A stretch of 46,703 nt of DNA, from contig JANJUF010000082.1 in the NCBI GenBank assembly GCA_024710705.1, positions 1 to 46,703 of the forward strand. The letters run 5' to 3'. How positions within the stretch are numbered: the first letter of the stretch is position 1; every line of letters begins with the position of its first letter. A program made the translations under genes and the position numbers. Shown here piece by piece: positions 1 through 7,644 of the stretch. Under the pieces are notes generated by a model. That model did not search any database. It saw only the letters and a program-made list of their open reading frames with translations, and was not told the origin of the DNA. This DNA is from Gemmatimonadaceae bacterium. GTDB taxonomy: Bacteria; Gemmatimonadota; Gemmatimonadetes; Gemmatimonadales; Gemmatimonadaceae.

Positions 1-77
1 ACTTCATCCACTCCAGCAATGGCCTTCGCACCAGCGGCGCGCAGCGACTTCTCGATCGCGCTCCAGCCGCCGGCCAT
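1..77 (-). CDS. rnhB: Ribonuclease HII, N-terminal fragment (cut by window edge)
   Basis: RNase HII removes ribonucleotides from DNA by cutting RNA-DNA hybrids. Only the first 25 codons are inside the window: the ATG at 77 opens a protein that runs off the left edge just after AIAGVDEV. That stretch matches the conserved first active-site motif of RNase HII, G(I/V)DE(A/V)GRG, whose Asp and Glu bind metal. The start lies 10 bases after the rplS stop codon, so it is probably co-transcribed with the ribosomal genes, and rplS-rnhB is a common bacterial order. The call rests on this motif plus context; the rest of the gene cannot be seen. Confidence 0.8.
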   Translation of the reverse strand, partial: MAGGWSAIEKSLRAAGAKAIAGVDE

Positions 78-87
78 GGTCCGCGGC

Positions 88-468
88 TTACGCCGTGGTG
101 GCCTCGCCGGTCACCGGGACCTGCACACGCACCTTCTTCTCGGCGATACGGGCGGCCTTGCCGGTGACGTTGCGGAGGTAGAAGAGCTTGGCGCGGCGCA
201 CGCGGCCACGACGCACGACCTTGATGTCGGCAAGCATGGGGGAGTGCAGCGGGAAGATGCGCTCGACGCCCACGCCGTTCGAGATCTTGCGGACCGTGAA
301 GGTGGCCGAGACGCCGGCGCCCTTGCGGGCGATGCAGACGCCCTCGAACGCCTGGAGGCGCTCCTTCTCGCCTTCCTTGACGCGGACGTTCACGCGGAGC
401 GTGTCGCCGGCGCGGAACGCCGGGACGGTCTTGAGATATTCCTTCTGGGTCTCGATGAACGGATGCAT
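88..468 (-). CDS. rplS: 50S ribosomal protein L19
   Basis: L19 sits at the interface of the ribosomal subunits. The 126-residue product is close to the usual family length, with a slightly extended Ala/Thr tail. It shows the family core: [16 protein letters not shown], then [13 protein letters not shown], the basic [10 protein letters not shown] segment and [15 protein letters not shown]. The start is the ATG at 468. It is the fourth gene of an rpsP-rimM-trmD-rplS cluster on the minus strand, 66 bases after the trmD stop. No strong Shine-Dalgarno sequence is visible before it. Confidence 0.97.
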   Translation of the reverse strand: MHPFIETQKEYLKTVPAFRAGDTLRVNVRVKEGEKERLQAFEGVCIARKGAGVSATFTVRKISNGVGVERIFPLHSPMLADIKVVRRGRVRRAKLFYLRNVTGKAARIAEKKVRVQVPVTGEATTA

Positions 469-534
469 ATGCGGCTCCGGGCGCGCGAGCGGCCCGCTGA
501 GGTTGGTCGTGTTGAGCCTTGTAAGCTACTGCCG

Positions 535-1209
535 CTATTCGGCTTGCGCAACCGTGCCTTGGCGCTTGCGGGTGAGGCGTTCCCCCTCCTCCCGGCGCCA
601 GCGCTCGATCTCGGCGTGGTTCCCGGAGAGGAGCACGTCGGGGACCTTGTGGCCCCGGTATTCGGCCGGGCGCGTATAGCTCGGCGCCGACAATCCACGG
701 TCGAAAAAGGAGTCCGTCCGGGCCGATTCGATGTCGCTCATGGCGCCCGGCAGCAGCCGGACGACGGCGTCCACGATGGCCAGGGCCGCCGGCTCGCCGC
801 CACTGAGGACGAAATCGCCCAGCGAGATCTCCTCGGTAGCTAGGTGGTCCGCCACCCGCTGGTCCACGTCCTTGTAGTGGCCGCACAGCAGTGTCAGCTC
901 CGTGCCCGAGGCGAAGCGCTCGGCGTCGGCGTGGGCGAACACCCGGCCGCGCGGCGACAGGAGGACGATGGGCGCCTTCGCGCCCACGGACTCCACCGCG
1001 TCGAAGAAGGGCTGCGGCTTCATCACCATGCCGGGGCCTCCGCCGAATGGGGCATCGTCCACGGTCTTGTGCTTGTCGGTGGCGAAGGCGCGGAGGTCCA
1101 CACAGTGGTACGACACCAATCCCGCCTCAGCGGCGCGCTTGGGGATCGAGAGTCCGAGCGGGCCGGTGAAGAAGTCGGGGAAGATCGAGATGATGTTGAT
1201 GCGTATCAT
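535..1209 (-). CDS. trmD: tRNA (guanine-N1)-methyltransferase
   Basis: TrmD uses S-adenosylmethionine to methylate G37 next to the anticodon, preventing +1 frameshifting. The 224-residue protein shows the SPOUT trefoil-knot segment ISLGDFVLSGGEPAALAIVD, the LLSPRGR loop and the C-terminal GNHAEIERWRREE helix. It is somewhat shorter than E. coli TrmD. The loop that usually reads GRYEG(V/I)DxR reads GHYKDVDQR here. Its ATG at 1209 overlaps the rimM stop in an ATGA, so translation is probably coupled. It belongs to the classic rpsP-rimM-trmD-rplS operon. Confidence 0.96.
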   Translation of the reverse strand: MIRINIISIFPDFFTGPLGLSIPKRAAEAGLVSYHCVDLRAFATDKHKTVDDAPFGGGPGMVMKPQPFFDAVESVGAKAPIVLLSPRGRVFAHADAERFASGTELTLLCGHYKDVDQRVADHLATEEISLGDFVLSGGEPAALAIVDAVVRLLPGAMSDIESARTDSFFDRGLSAPSYTRPAEYRGHKVPDVLLSGNHAEIERWRREEGERLTRKRQGTVAQAE

Positions 1210-1754
1210 GTCAGGAGTCCGTCGGGCAGGGTCACCTCGATCCGCTTCCCTTCCCGATCTACCTCGTGCACAAACTCGTCCACAAAGGGAAGACTGAACA
1301 GACCGGCCTCGGTGCGGAACTCCAGCAGGAGTCCCTGCGGCAGCTCATAGAACTCGACCACCGGACCGAGCGGCCGTTGGCTCGCGCGGTCCACGAGCAG
1401 CATCCCGACCAACTCGTGGGCGAAGACTTCGCCCTCTTCGGGCTCGGCAAGCTCCTCCACCGGCACCATCAGATGCCGCCCGTTCCACTTCTCGGCCTCG
1501 TTCCGGTCGGCGATCTCGGCGAAGGTCATGAGCGCGCCTTCCTTGAACGGACGGATTCCCGTGACGGTGAGTTCGCGCGGCGCTTTCGTGCGCGGATCCA
1601 CGAACAGGGCGCCGTCGTGCGTCCCCTGAAAGACGCGCGAGCCGGGCGCGAGAATCGCGTCCGGCTCGTCGGTCATCACCTGCACCCCCAACTCCCCCCG
1701 CACGCCATGCGGGCGGCGGACCCGCCCCACGGACGCGCAGTCGGGGAGCGTCAC
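1206..1754 (-). CDS. rimM: 16S rRNA processing protein RimM
   Basis: RimM binds ribosomal protein S19 and helps mature the head of the 30S subunit. The 182-residue protein has the N-terminal RimM barrel (SVGRVRRPHGVRGELGV, typical of the family start) and a C-terminal PRC barrel (HELVGMLLVDRASQRPLGPV through LPFVDEFVHEVD). Translation appears to start at GTG 1754, 8 bases after the rpsP stop, and its end overlaps trmD by four bases. Family length and gene order are normal. Confidence 0.95.
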   Translation of the reverse strand: MTLPDCASVGRVRRPHGVRGELGVQVMTDEPDAILAPGSRVFQGTHDGALFVDPRTKAPRELTVTGIRPFKEGALMTFAEIADRNEAEKWNGRHLMVPVEELAEPEEGEVFAHELVGMLLVDRASQRPLGPVVEFYELPQGLLLEFRTEAGLFSLPFVDEFVHEVDREGKRIEVTLPDGLLT

Positions 1755-1762
1755 CGGCGGGC

Positions 1763-2068
1763 TTAGCCCTTCACCGGCACGGCCTTGGCCGCGAGCTTCG
1801 AGGCCAGGCGGGTCTCGTGACGGGCCTTGAGCACGCCGGCCTTGCGGAGCAACGAGCGGACGGTGTCCGACGGCTGGGCACCGTTGTCGAGCCAGTAGTT
1901 GGCGCGTTCGACGTTCAGCTGCACGGCAGTCTCACCCGAGCGCGGCGCGTACTGCCCGAGGATCTCGATGAACTTGCCGTCGCGCGGCGAACGGCCATCG
2001 GCGACGATGATGCGGTAGGTCGGGGCCTTCTTGCGGCCCTGGCGGCGGAGACGGATACGAACGGCCAT
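1763..2068 (-). CDS. rpsP: 30S ribosomal protein S16
   Basis: S16 is an assembly protein of the small subunit. The 101-residue product starts MAVRIRLRRQGRKKAPTYRI, the unmistakable S16 N-terminus, followed by VADGRSPRDGKFIEILGQY. The ATG at 2068 is preceded by GAGGAT about 7 bases upstream, a reasonable ribosome binding site. It is the first gene of the rpsP-rimM-trmD-rplS cluster; the 144-base gap to ffh carries heptamer repeats. Confidence 0.97.
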   Translation of the reverse strand: MAVRIRLRRQGRKKAPTYRIIVADGRSPRDGKFIEILGQYAPRSGETAVQLNVERANYWLDNGAQPSDTVRSLLRKAGVLKARHETRLASKLAAKAVPVKG

Positions 2069-2157
2069 GCGATAATCCTCGGTCTACTGGTTACGGGTAC
2101 TGCGCCAGGCTCATCGCGATCCACCGGCGTTTCCGGGGCGCACCTGGTTGGAGATGC

Positions 2158-2215
2158 AAGACGGAAGACGGAAGAGGGAAGGATACTGCGCTTTCGTCTT
2201 ACGTCTTACGTCTTA
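2158..2215. repeat. Paired heptamer repeats between ffh and rpsP
   Basis: Two perfect tandem copies of ACGGAAG (2161-2174) are followed 20 bases later by three perfect copies of CGTCTTA (2195-2215). The last copy includes the ffh stop codon (TTA, read as TAA on the minus strand). The two blocks are partly complementary: AAGACGGAAGA can pair with TCTTACGTCTT with one mismatch. An imperfect hairpin could therefore form between the two genes. The same ACGGAAG heptamer recurs at 18958-18978 and 31084-31097. Confidence 0.8.
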
Positions 2216-3511
2216 CCTCTTCACACTCATCTTCTTCATCATCTTCTGCATTTCGCGGAACTGCTCTAACAGCCTGTTCACTTCGCTCACTGGCCGGCCG
2301 GAACCCTTGGCGACGCGGGCGCGCCGGCTGCCATTGATCAGCTCGGGCTTCTTCCTTTCCTCGGCGGTCATCGAGAGCACGATCGCCTCGAGGTGCCTCA
2401 TCCGCTTCGGGTCCACCTGGCTGGCCTGCTTCATCATCTTCGAGTTCACGCCGGGGAGCATCTTCAGGATGTTCTGCATGCTCCCGAGCTTCTCCATCTG
2501 CTTCATCGCCGAGAGGAAGTCCTGGAGGTCCATGCCCTCCTTGCGGACCTTCTTCTCCATGCGCTTGGCCTCGTCGGCATCGAACGCGCCTTGGGCCTTC
2601 TCCACGAGCGTGAGGACGTCGCCCTGCTGCAGGATCCGCCCCGCCATACGGTCGGGATGGAACTCCTCCAGCGCATCGGACTTCTCGCCCACGCCGATGT
2701 ACTTGATCGGCTTCTTCGTGACCCCGTAGATCGACAGCGCCGCGCCACCGCGGGCATCGCCGTCCATCTTCGTCAGGATCACGCCCGTGACGCCGAGTGC
2801 CTGGTCGAAGCCCTGCGCGATGCGCACGGCGTCCTGACCGGTCATCCCGTCGGCCACGAGCAGGATCTCATCGGGTTGCACCGCGTCCTTGAGGCGACGC
2901 AGCTCCTGCATGAGGTCCTCGTCAATCTGCAGCCGGCCCGCGGTGTCCACGATGACCACCCGGTCCCGCTCCCGGCGGGCCTGCTCCACGCCGGCCTTGG
3001 CGATCTTCACCACATCGGTGGTGCTGCGATCGGCATACACCGGCACCTGCAGGTCCCGGCCGAGCGTCTCGAGCTGGTCAATCGCGGCGGGACGATACAC
3101 GTCCGCCGCGATGAGCCGCGTCGCCTTGCCTTCGGCCTTCAACTTGCGCGCGAGCTTGGCGGCGGTCGTCGTCTTGCCCGACCCCTGCAGGCCCACCATC
3201 AGCACCACCGTCGGCGGCACGGAGGAGAGCTTGAGACCCTCCTTCCGTTCGCCGAGCATCGTCGTGAGCTCGTCGTACACGATCTTCACCAGCTGCTGCG
3301 CTGGCGAGACCGTCTTCAGCTGCGACACCCCGACCGCGCGCTTCTCGACGCGGGCGAGGAACTCCCCGGTGAGCTGGAAGCTGACGTCGGCCTCAAGCAG
3401 CACCCGGCGGACTTCGCGCAGGCCCTCCTTGATGTCGGCTTCGGTCAGGACGCCACGCCCGCGCAGTCGCGCGAAGGTGGCTTCCAGTTTCTCGGAAAGT
3501 TCAGTGAACAT
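2213..3511 (-). CDS. ffh: Signal recognition particle protein Ffh
   Basis: Ffh is the GTPase subunit of the signal recognition particle; with 4.5S RNA it targets nascent membrane proteins to FtsY and SecYEG. The 432-residue protein has the N-terminal four-helix bundle, the G domain with P-loop GLQGSGKT (residues 107-114), DTAGRL and TKMDGDARGG, and the methionine-rich M domain (MQNILKMLPG, then the SRRARVAKGSGRPVSEVNRL signature and a Met-rich tail). I chose the ATG at 3511 because MFTELSEKLE is the normal family start; an ATG 39 bases upstream would add an unrelated leader. The gene lies upstream of rpsP, a common arrangement. Confidence 0.97.
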   Translation of the reverse strand: MFTELSEKLEATFARLRGRGVLTEADIKEGLREVRRVLLEADVSFQLTGEFLARVEKRAVGVSQLKTVSPAQQLVKIVYDELTTMLGERKEGLKLSSVPPTVVLMVGLQGSGKTTTAAKLARKLKAEGKATRLIAADVYRPAAIDQLETLGRDLQVPVYADRSTTDVVKIAKAGVEQARRERDRVVIVDTAGRLQIDEDLMQELRRLKDAVQPDEILLVADGMTGQDAVRIAQGFDQALGVTGVILTKMDGDARGGAALSIYGVTKKPIKYIGVGEKSDALEEFHPDRMAGRILQQGDVLTLVEKAQGAFDADEAKRMEKKVRKEGMDLQDFLSAMKQMEKLGSMQNILKMLPGVNSKMMKQASQVDPKRMRHLEAIVLSMTAEERKKPELINGSRRARVAKGSGRPVSEVNRLLEQFREMQKMMKKMSVKR

Positions 3512-3557
3512 AGAGCCTTGAAGGATAACCACTTGGGTGGTGTCCTCCAAGGGTCCC

Positions 3558-3599
3558 GGACCCCCGGAATCGGGGGGTCCAGGGCTGCGAACCGCAGCC
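3558..3599 (-). terminator. Tandem hairpins after the porin gene
   Basis: Directly after the porin stop codon (minus direction) are two perfect stem-loops. GGCTGCG/CGCAGCC (3583-3599) has a 3-base loop. GGACCCCC/GGGGGTCC (3558-3565 with 3573-3580) has a 7-base loop. There is no clear T-run, so this is a likely but not classical intrinsic terminator separating the porin from ffh. Confidence 0.55.
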
Positions 3600-3601
3600 G
3601 A

Positions 3602-4840
3602 TCAGTAGTTGAACTGGGCCTGGAGGCGGAGGAGCTGCCCCTTCTGCCGGTTCCCGACGTTGGCCGCGTCCTCGTACAGGCGGTCCATCGTGGCATACAG
3701 CGCCGTCAGCTCGAAGTTCGAGAACGGGGCCCACTCTACACCGATCTCGAACTCCGTCATGTCGTACCGACGGGCGTCGAGTTCCATCTTCTTGCCCCCG
3801 CGGAACTCGTGCAGTCGCACAAAAGGCTGGATGACCTGCCGATCCTTTGTGATGCGGTACATGGCCTGCACGTATCCGCCCTCGACACGGCGGCTCTCGA
3901 TGGCGTTCGACCCGGCCACGAATTGAGGCCCGCGGCCGATGTTGTACTCGGCCTGGAGTCCGAAGGGCTGGGCGTACCACACGAAGGTGGCCGCCACGCG
4001 CTCATCCAGATACTCCGGCTCGAAGGTGACGCCCGCCGTCCGGGTGGGGACCACGAAGCGGCCCGTGTAGCCCTGGATGGAGGCCTCGACGAACTGCCCA
4101 CTCGCGAGCTCGAACGGATACGTGAGCCGCGCGACGGCGTGCGATGAGTTGTTCGCCTCCGGGCGATTCGCCGTCTGGCCGTTGTAGAGGCCGAAGCCGA
4201 ACACGCCGTAATCACCGGATCCCTTCAGTCCGCGCGCCAGCAACGTCCGGAACCGTTCCGCGGCCGCCGACGGCGACCAGTAGTAGATCACCCCGATGTC
4301 GCGCTCGTTGGTCACGGCGCTATTCATGCCGTCGTGCCGGTCCAGCGGGATGCGGTTCTGCGACGACTGCAGGTTCTCGAAGCCGAATGGGACCTTGCTC
4401 TGACCGAAGCGCAGGCGGTGGGCCCGCTCCGCGTCAAGATACAGATCGAAGTAGGCGTCGCGGAGCTGGAAGTAGTGCAGTCCTCCCGCCGCGTCGCTGC
4501 CGTAGTCGGGCTGGACGTACACATACACCCGTGGGTGCACGTTCCCGAAGAGGATGAGACGACCGCGACGGAGAAAGAACCCGCCATTGTCGCCGATCGA
4601 GCGGTCACACTGCTGGCAGTTCAGGTCGGGGTTCGTCTCGAGCAGTCGGTTGTACCGAATCTGCGCGTAGCCGCGCCAGGCGAGTCGTTCGTACCAGGCG
4701 GCGGGGGCGTCCGGAATCCGGCGCTCGGCGCGCCGCGCGGAATCAGCTGCCGGATCGGTGGGACGTTGAGCGACGAGTGGAGCGGCGGAGATGGCGACGA
4801 GCGTCAGGCAGAGCGCCGTGCGCGAGGTCCGTGGCAGCAC
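3602..4840 (-). CDS. Phosphate-selective porin (OprO/OprP type)
   Basis: This is a predicted outer-membrane beta-barrel of about 412 residues. A signal peptide (TALCLTLVAISAAPLVAQ) is followed by a short linker and a run of alternating strands: WRGYAQIRYNRL, GGFFLRRGRLILFGNVHPRV, FQLRDAYFDLYLD and LRFGQSKVPFGFENLQSSQN. The GRxxFGQSKVPFGxE region is typical of the OprO/OprP family. CQQC at the tip of an early loop is unusual. I chose GTG 4840. The more distal TTG at 4903 lies only 2 bases after the predicted -10 element and would not be in the transcript. A Pho-box promoter upstream fits phosphate regulation. Substrate specificity is inferred. Confidence 0.82.
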   Translation of the reverse strand: MLPRTSRTALCLTLVAISAAPLVAQRPTDPAADSARRAERRIPDAPAAWYERLAWRGYAQIRYNRLLETNPDLNCQQCDRSIGDNGGFFLRRGRLILFGNVHPRVYVYVQPDYGSDAAGGLHYFQLRDAYFDLYLDAERAHRLRFGQSKVPFGFENLQSSQNRIPLDRHDGMNSAVTNERDIGVIYYWSPSAAAERFRTLLARGLKGSGDYGVFGFGLYNGQTANRPEANNSSHAVARLTYPFELASGQFVEASIQGYTGRFVVPTRTAGVTFEPEYLDERVAATFVWYAQPFGLQAEYNIGRGPQFVAGSNAIESRRVEGGYVQAMYRITKDRQVIQPFVRLHEFRGGKKMELDARRYDMTEFEIGVEWAPFSNFELTALYATMDRLYEDAANVGNRQKGQLLRLQAQFNY

Positions 4841-4905
4841 GTGAAGGCGGTCGAATGGACGGTGAGGGGACTGCAGACCGCGACATCCGCCGCGATGGTG
4901 CAAGG

Positions 4906-4948
4906 AATCTAGTCAGTTTGTATCGCTCCGGTAACGGACGGGTGACGG
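4906..4948 (-). promoter_or_regulatory. Pho box and -10 element of the porin gene
   Basis: Reading on the minus strand: CCGTCAC (4948-4942), 4 bases, CCGTTAC (4937-4931), 4 bases, GCGATAC (4926-4920), then 8 bases and TAGATT (4911-4906). Seven-base repeats in 11-base phase followed by a -10 box are the known architecture of PhoB sites (E. coli CTGTCAT-N4-CTGTCAT). Orientation and position relative to the porin are as expected for activation by the PhoB encoded at 19738-20448. Confidence 0.7.
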
Positions 4949-5013
4949 CGCCCGTCCGGTGCCATCAGACCTGCGACCACCGGGTCGGGATGCGCGAGAG
5001 CGAGCAAATGCCC

Positions 5014-5019
5014 TAGATT
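5014..5019 (+). promoter_or_regulatory. Likely -10 box of lon (leaderless transcript)
   Basis: TAGATT lies 6 bases before the GTG start of lon. This puts the expected transcription start at or next to the start codon and leaves no room for a Shine-Dalgarno sequence. No convincing -35 is visible at 17 bases upstream. Confidence 0.55.
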
Positions 5020-5025
5020 CTGCAC

Positions 5026-7497
5026 GTGACCGAGCGCCCCCCCTTCGCCCGCCCGCTGGCCGCCCCCGCGCTGCCGGCCGACCTGCCGCTCTTCGCGCTG
5101 CGCTCCACCATCGTCTTCCCGCACGGCCGCATCGCCGTGCAGATCTCCTCGGCCGACAACCTGGCGTTGTTGCTCGCCCACCCCGACGAAGGCGTGCACG
5201 TGGTGTGCGTGCTCGAGGCCGAGGACGGCGAGCGTGGGCTGTTCGCACTCGAAGGGCGCGTCGGCGTGTTGGCCCGCCTCACCGACCGCCGCCCCATTGC
5301 GGGCGGGATCGCCCAGGTCACCCTCGAGGGACTCGCCCGCGTCACCGTGAGCGGCTGCGTGCGCGACGAGGTCACCGGGTACCCGACGGCGCGAGCGGAG
5401 ATGGCGCCGGAGGTTGAATCCGACGCGGCGGCCGCCCGCGCCCTGATGCAGCGCGTGGCGATTGCCGCCGACGCACGCGCCGAGATTGACACGGCGTTCC
5501 CGCCCGAGCTCCCCGCCCTGCTGCGTCGCGAAGGCGAGTCCCCGTCACGCTTCGCCGACCTCGCGGCGGCTCGCGGCGCACTCCGCGCCGCCGAGAAGGA
5601 CGCGGTGCTGCAACGCCTGGATCCGCTTGCCCGCCTCGAGTTCCTCGCCGAACGCTGGGAACGCGAGATCGCGCGCGCCAAGGTGCACGAAGAAGTACGC
5701 CAGGAGACCGAGCGCCGCGTGGACCGACACCACCGGGAGTTCTTCCTGCGCCAGCAGCTCCAGGCCATTCGCGGCGAACTCGGCGAGGCCGACGCCGGCG
5801 AGGGGGAGATCGCCGACCTCCTGCGACGCGTGGAGGAGTCGAAGCTCCCGCCAAACGTCGCCACCGAGGCGAAGCGCGAGATCGAGCGCCTGCGTGCCCT
5901 CTCGACGGCCTCGAGCGAGCATCAGGTGCTGCGCAATTACCTCGAGTGGGTGCTGACGCTCCCTTGGCAGCAGCGCTCGGGTGACGACCGCGTGGCGCTC
6001 GAGAAAGTGGAGGAAGCACTCGACGGCCGGCACTACGGCCTGCACGAGGCCAAGGAGCGCATCCTCGAGTATCTGGCGGTGCGCCAACTGCGCGGCGACC
6101 GCGGCAACGATCCACATGGGCCCATCCTCTGCTTCGTTGGCCCCCCTGGCACTGGGAAGACGTCGCTGGGCGAAGCCATCGCCGCCAGCATCGGCCGCGC
6201 GTTCTATCGGATCTCCGTGGGCGGGGTCCGCGACGAGGCCGAGATCCGCGGCCACCGTCGCACCTACGTGGGATCGCTGCCGGGGCTGTTCCTGCAGGCG
6301 CTGCGGCGCGTGCAGGTGAAGGATCCGGTGCTGATGATCGACGAGATTGACAAGATGACGGCCGGTGGCCCGAGCGGCGATCCGACTGCCGCGATGCTCG
6401 AAGTGCTCGACCCGGGCCAGAACGCGACCTTCACCGATCACTATCTCAACCTCCCCTTCGACCTCTCGTCGGTGCTCTTCATCTGCACCGCGAACAATCT
6501 CTTCGACATCCCGCACGCCCTGCGCGACCGCCTCGAGGTGATCCGCATTGCCGGGTACACGGTGGAGGAGAAGGTCGAGATCGCCTGGCGCTACCTGTTG
6601 CCGCGGCTCTTCGACGAGCACGGCATCACCGACCACGACCTGCAGTTCACCGACGAGGCGCTGGGCCTGATCGCCAATCGCTACGCGCGCGAGGCGGGAC
6701 TCCGCACCTTCGAGCGACACATCGCGGCACTGATGCGCAAGCGCGCCAAGCGGAAGGCCGAGGGTGAGCAGGGTGCGTGGATCGTGGACCAGCCCCGCGT
6801 GGAGGACGTGCTGGGTCCGCCGCGATTCGCGCCCGAGGCCGCCGAGCAGGAGCCCGAGGTGGGTACCGTCACGGGACTGGCCTGGACGGCCAACGGTGGC
6901 GAGCTGATGACCATCGAGGCCCTGATGATGCCGGGCACGGGTAAGCTCACCGTGACCGGGCAGCTCGGCGACGTGATGCGCGAGTCGGTGGACGCAGCCT
7001 GCTCGTACGTGCGCTCGCGCGGGCACGCGCTGCGGGTGGCCGACCCGGAACTGCGGGCGAGCGACCTCCACGTGCACTTCCCGGCCGGCTCGGTGCCCAA
7101 GGACGGGCCCAGTGCCGGCGTGGCGGTGACGCTCGCGATCGCCAGCGTGATGAGCCGTCGCCCGGTGCGGCGCGACGTCGCCGTGACGGGCGAAGTGACT
7201 TTGCGCGGACGCGTGCTGGAGATCGGTGGCGTGAAGGAGAAGGTGCTGGCCGCCTACCGCGCCGGCCTCCGCACGGTGGTGCTCCCGGCGAGCAACGAGA
7301 AGGACCTGCGCGACATCCCGCTCGAGGTGCGCAACGCACTCACGTTCAAGTGCGTGGCCACGATGGATGAGGTGCTCGCCGAGATGCTCCTCCCGCCGAA
7401 GCCCAACGGCTTCGCGGAAGGGTTGCCGCTCTTCGACGAGGTGTCACGCGCGCCGGCGGACGTGGCCGTGGACGACGCCCCGCCGCCGGCGCGCTGA
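5026..7497 (+). CDS. lon: ATP-dependent protease La (Lon)
   Basis: Lon degrades misfolded and regulatory proteins in the cytoplasm. The 823-residue protein has the N-terminal LON domain (LPLFALRSTIVFPHGRIAVQ), a central coiled coil, the AAA+ module with Walker A GPPGTGKT (residues 372-379) and Walker B LMIDEIDK, and the C-terminal protease domain. The catalytic dyad is Ser696 (KDGPSAGV) and Lys739 (GVKEKVLAAY), 43 residues apart as in E. coli Lon. The start is GTG 5026, directly after a -10-like TAGATT, suggesting a leaderless mRNA. It is divergent from the porin gene and followed convergently by the small Cys-rich gene. The tail after the protease domain is short and acidic/Pro-rich. Confidence 0.97.
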   Translation: MTERPPFARPLAAPALPADLPLFALRSTIVFPHGRIAVQISSADNLALLLAHPDEGVHVVCVLEAEDGERGLFALEGRVGVLARLTDRRPIAGGIAQVTLEGLARVTVSGCVRDEVTGYPTARAEMAPEVESDAAAARALMQRVAIAADARAEIDTAFPPELPALLRREGESPSRFADLAAARGALRAAEKDAVLQRLDPLARLEFLAERWEREIARAKVHEEVRQETERRVDRHHREFFLRQQLQAIRGELGEADAGEGEIADLLRRVEESKLPPNVATEAKREIERLRALSTASSEHQVLRNYLEWVLTLPWQQRSGDDRVALEKVEEALDGRHYGLHEAKERILEYLAVRQLRGDRGNDPHGPILCFVGPPGTGKTSLGEAIAASIGRAFYRISVGGVRDEAEIRGHRRTYVGSLPGLFLQALRRVQVKDPVLMIDEIDKMTAGGPSGDPTAAMLEVLDPGQNATFTDHYLNLPFDLSSVLFICTANNLFDIPHALRDRLEVIRIAGYTVEEKVEIAWRYLLPRLFDEHGITDHDLQFTDEALGLIANRYAREAGLRTFERHIAALMRKRAKRKAEGEQGAWIVDQPRVEDVLGPPRFAPEAAEQEPEVGTVTGLAWTANGGELMTIEALMMPGTGKLTVTGQLGDVMRESVDAACSYVRSRGHALRVADPELRASDLHVHFPAGSVPKDGPSAGVAVTLAIASVMSRRPVRRDVAVTGEVTLRGRVLEIGGVKEKVLAAYRAGLRTVVLPASNEKDLRDIPLEVRNALTFKCVATMDEVLAEMLLPPKPNGFAEGLPLFDEVSRAPADVAVDDAPPPAR

Positions 7498-7513
7498 CCC
7501 GTACCGAGCTGGC

Positions 7514-7606
7514 TTAGCAGCAGCCCGAGGGCTCGCCGCCGCAACAGCCGGAGACATCGCCCTCGCAACATCCGGGCTCACTGCGATCCATCAGATCCGT
7601 CGGCAT
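7514..7606 (-). CDS. Cys-pair octad-repeat peptide (30 residues, unknown function)
   Basis: A short reading frame starts at ATG 7606 with one of the best Shine-Dalgarno sequences in the window (AGGAG, 5 bases before the ATG) and ends at TAA 7514. After a polar leader (MPTDLMDRSEP) it consists of GCCEGDVS, GCCGGEPS and GCC: Cys pairs at residues 13-14, 21-22 and 29-30 in an exact 8-residue period. It lies 37 bases after the ECF sigma factor stop on the same strand, separated by a small hairpin, so it is probably the second gene of that operon. I do not recognise a family. Thiol or metal binding, or acting as a redox-sensitive partner of the sigma factor, are guesses. It could be non-coding, but the ribosome site, the regular repeat and the clean ends argue for a real gene. 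Confidence 0.6.
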   Translation of the reverse strand: MPTDLMDRSEPGCCEGDVSGCCGGEPSGCC

Positions 7607-7624
7607 CTTTGCTCCTGAGGTGTC

Positions 7625-7644
7625 GCGGCGGGGAATTCCGCCGC
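7625..7644 (-). promoter_or_regulatory. Small hairpin between sigma factor and Cys-pair peptide
   Basis: GCGGCGG and CCGCCGC form a perfect 7-base stem with a GGAATT loop, touching the sigma factor stop codon. It could attenuate transcription or stabilise the mRNA between the two genes; no T-run follows. Confidence 0.45.

Noticed and set aside
2158-2215. CRISPR array
   Set aside because: The repeats are only 7 bases, directly adjacent and without spacers; no cas genes are in the window.
4841-4903. TTG 4903 as start of the porin
   Set aside because: It lies 2 bases after the predicted -10 box and would add residues before an otherwise normal signal peptide.
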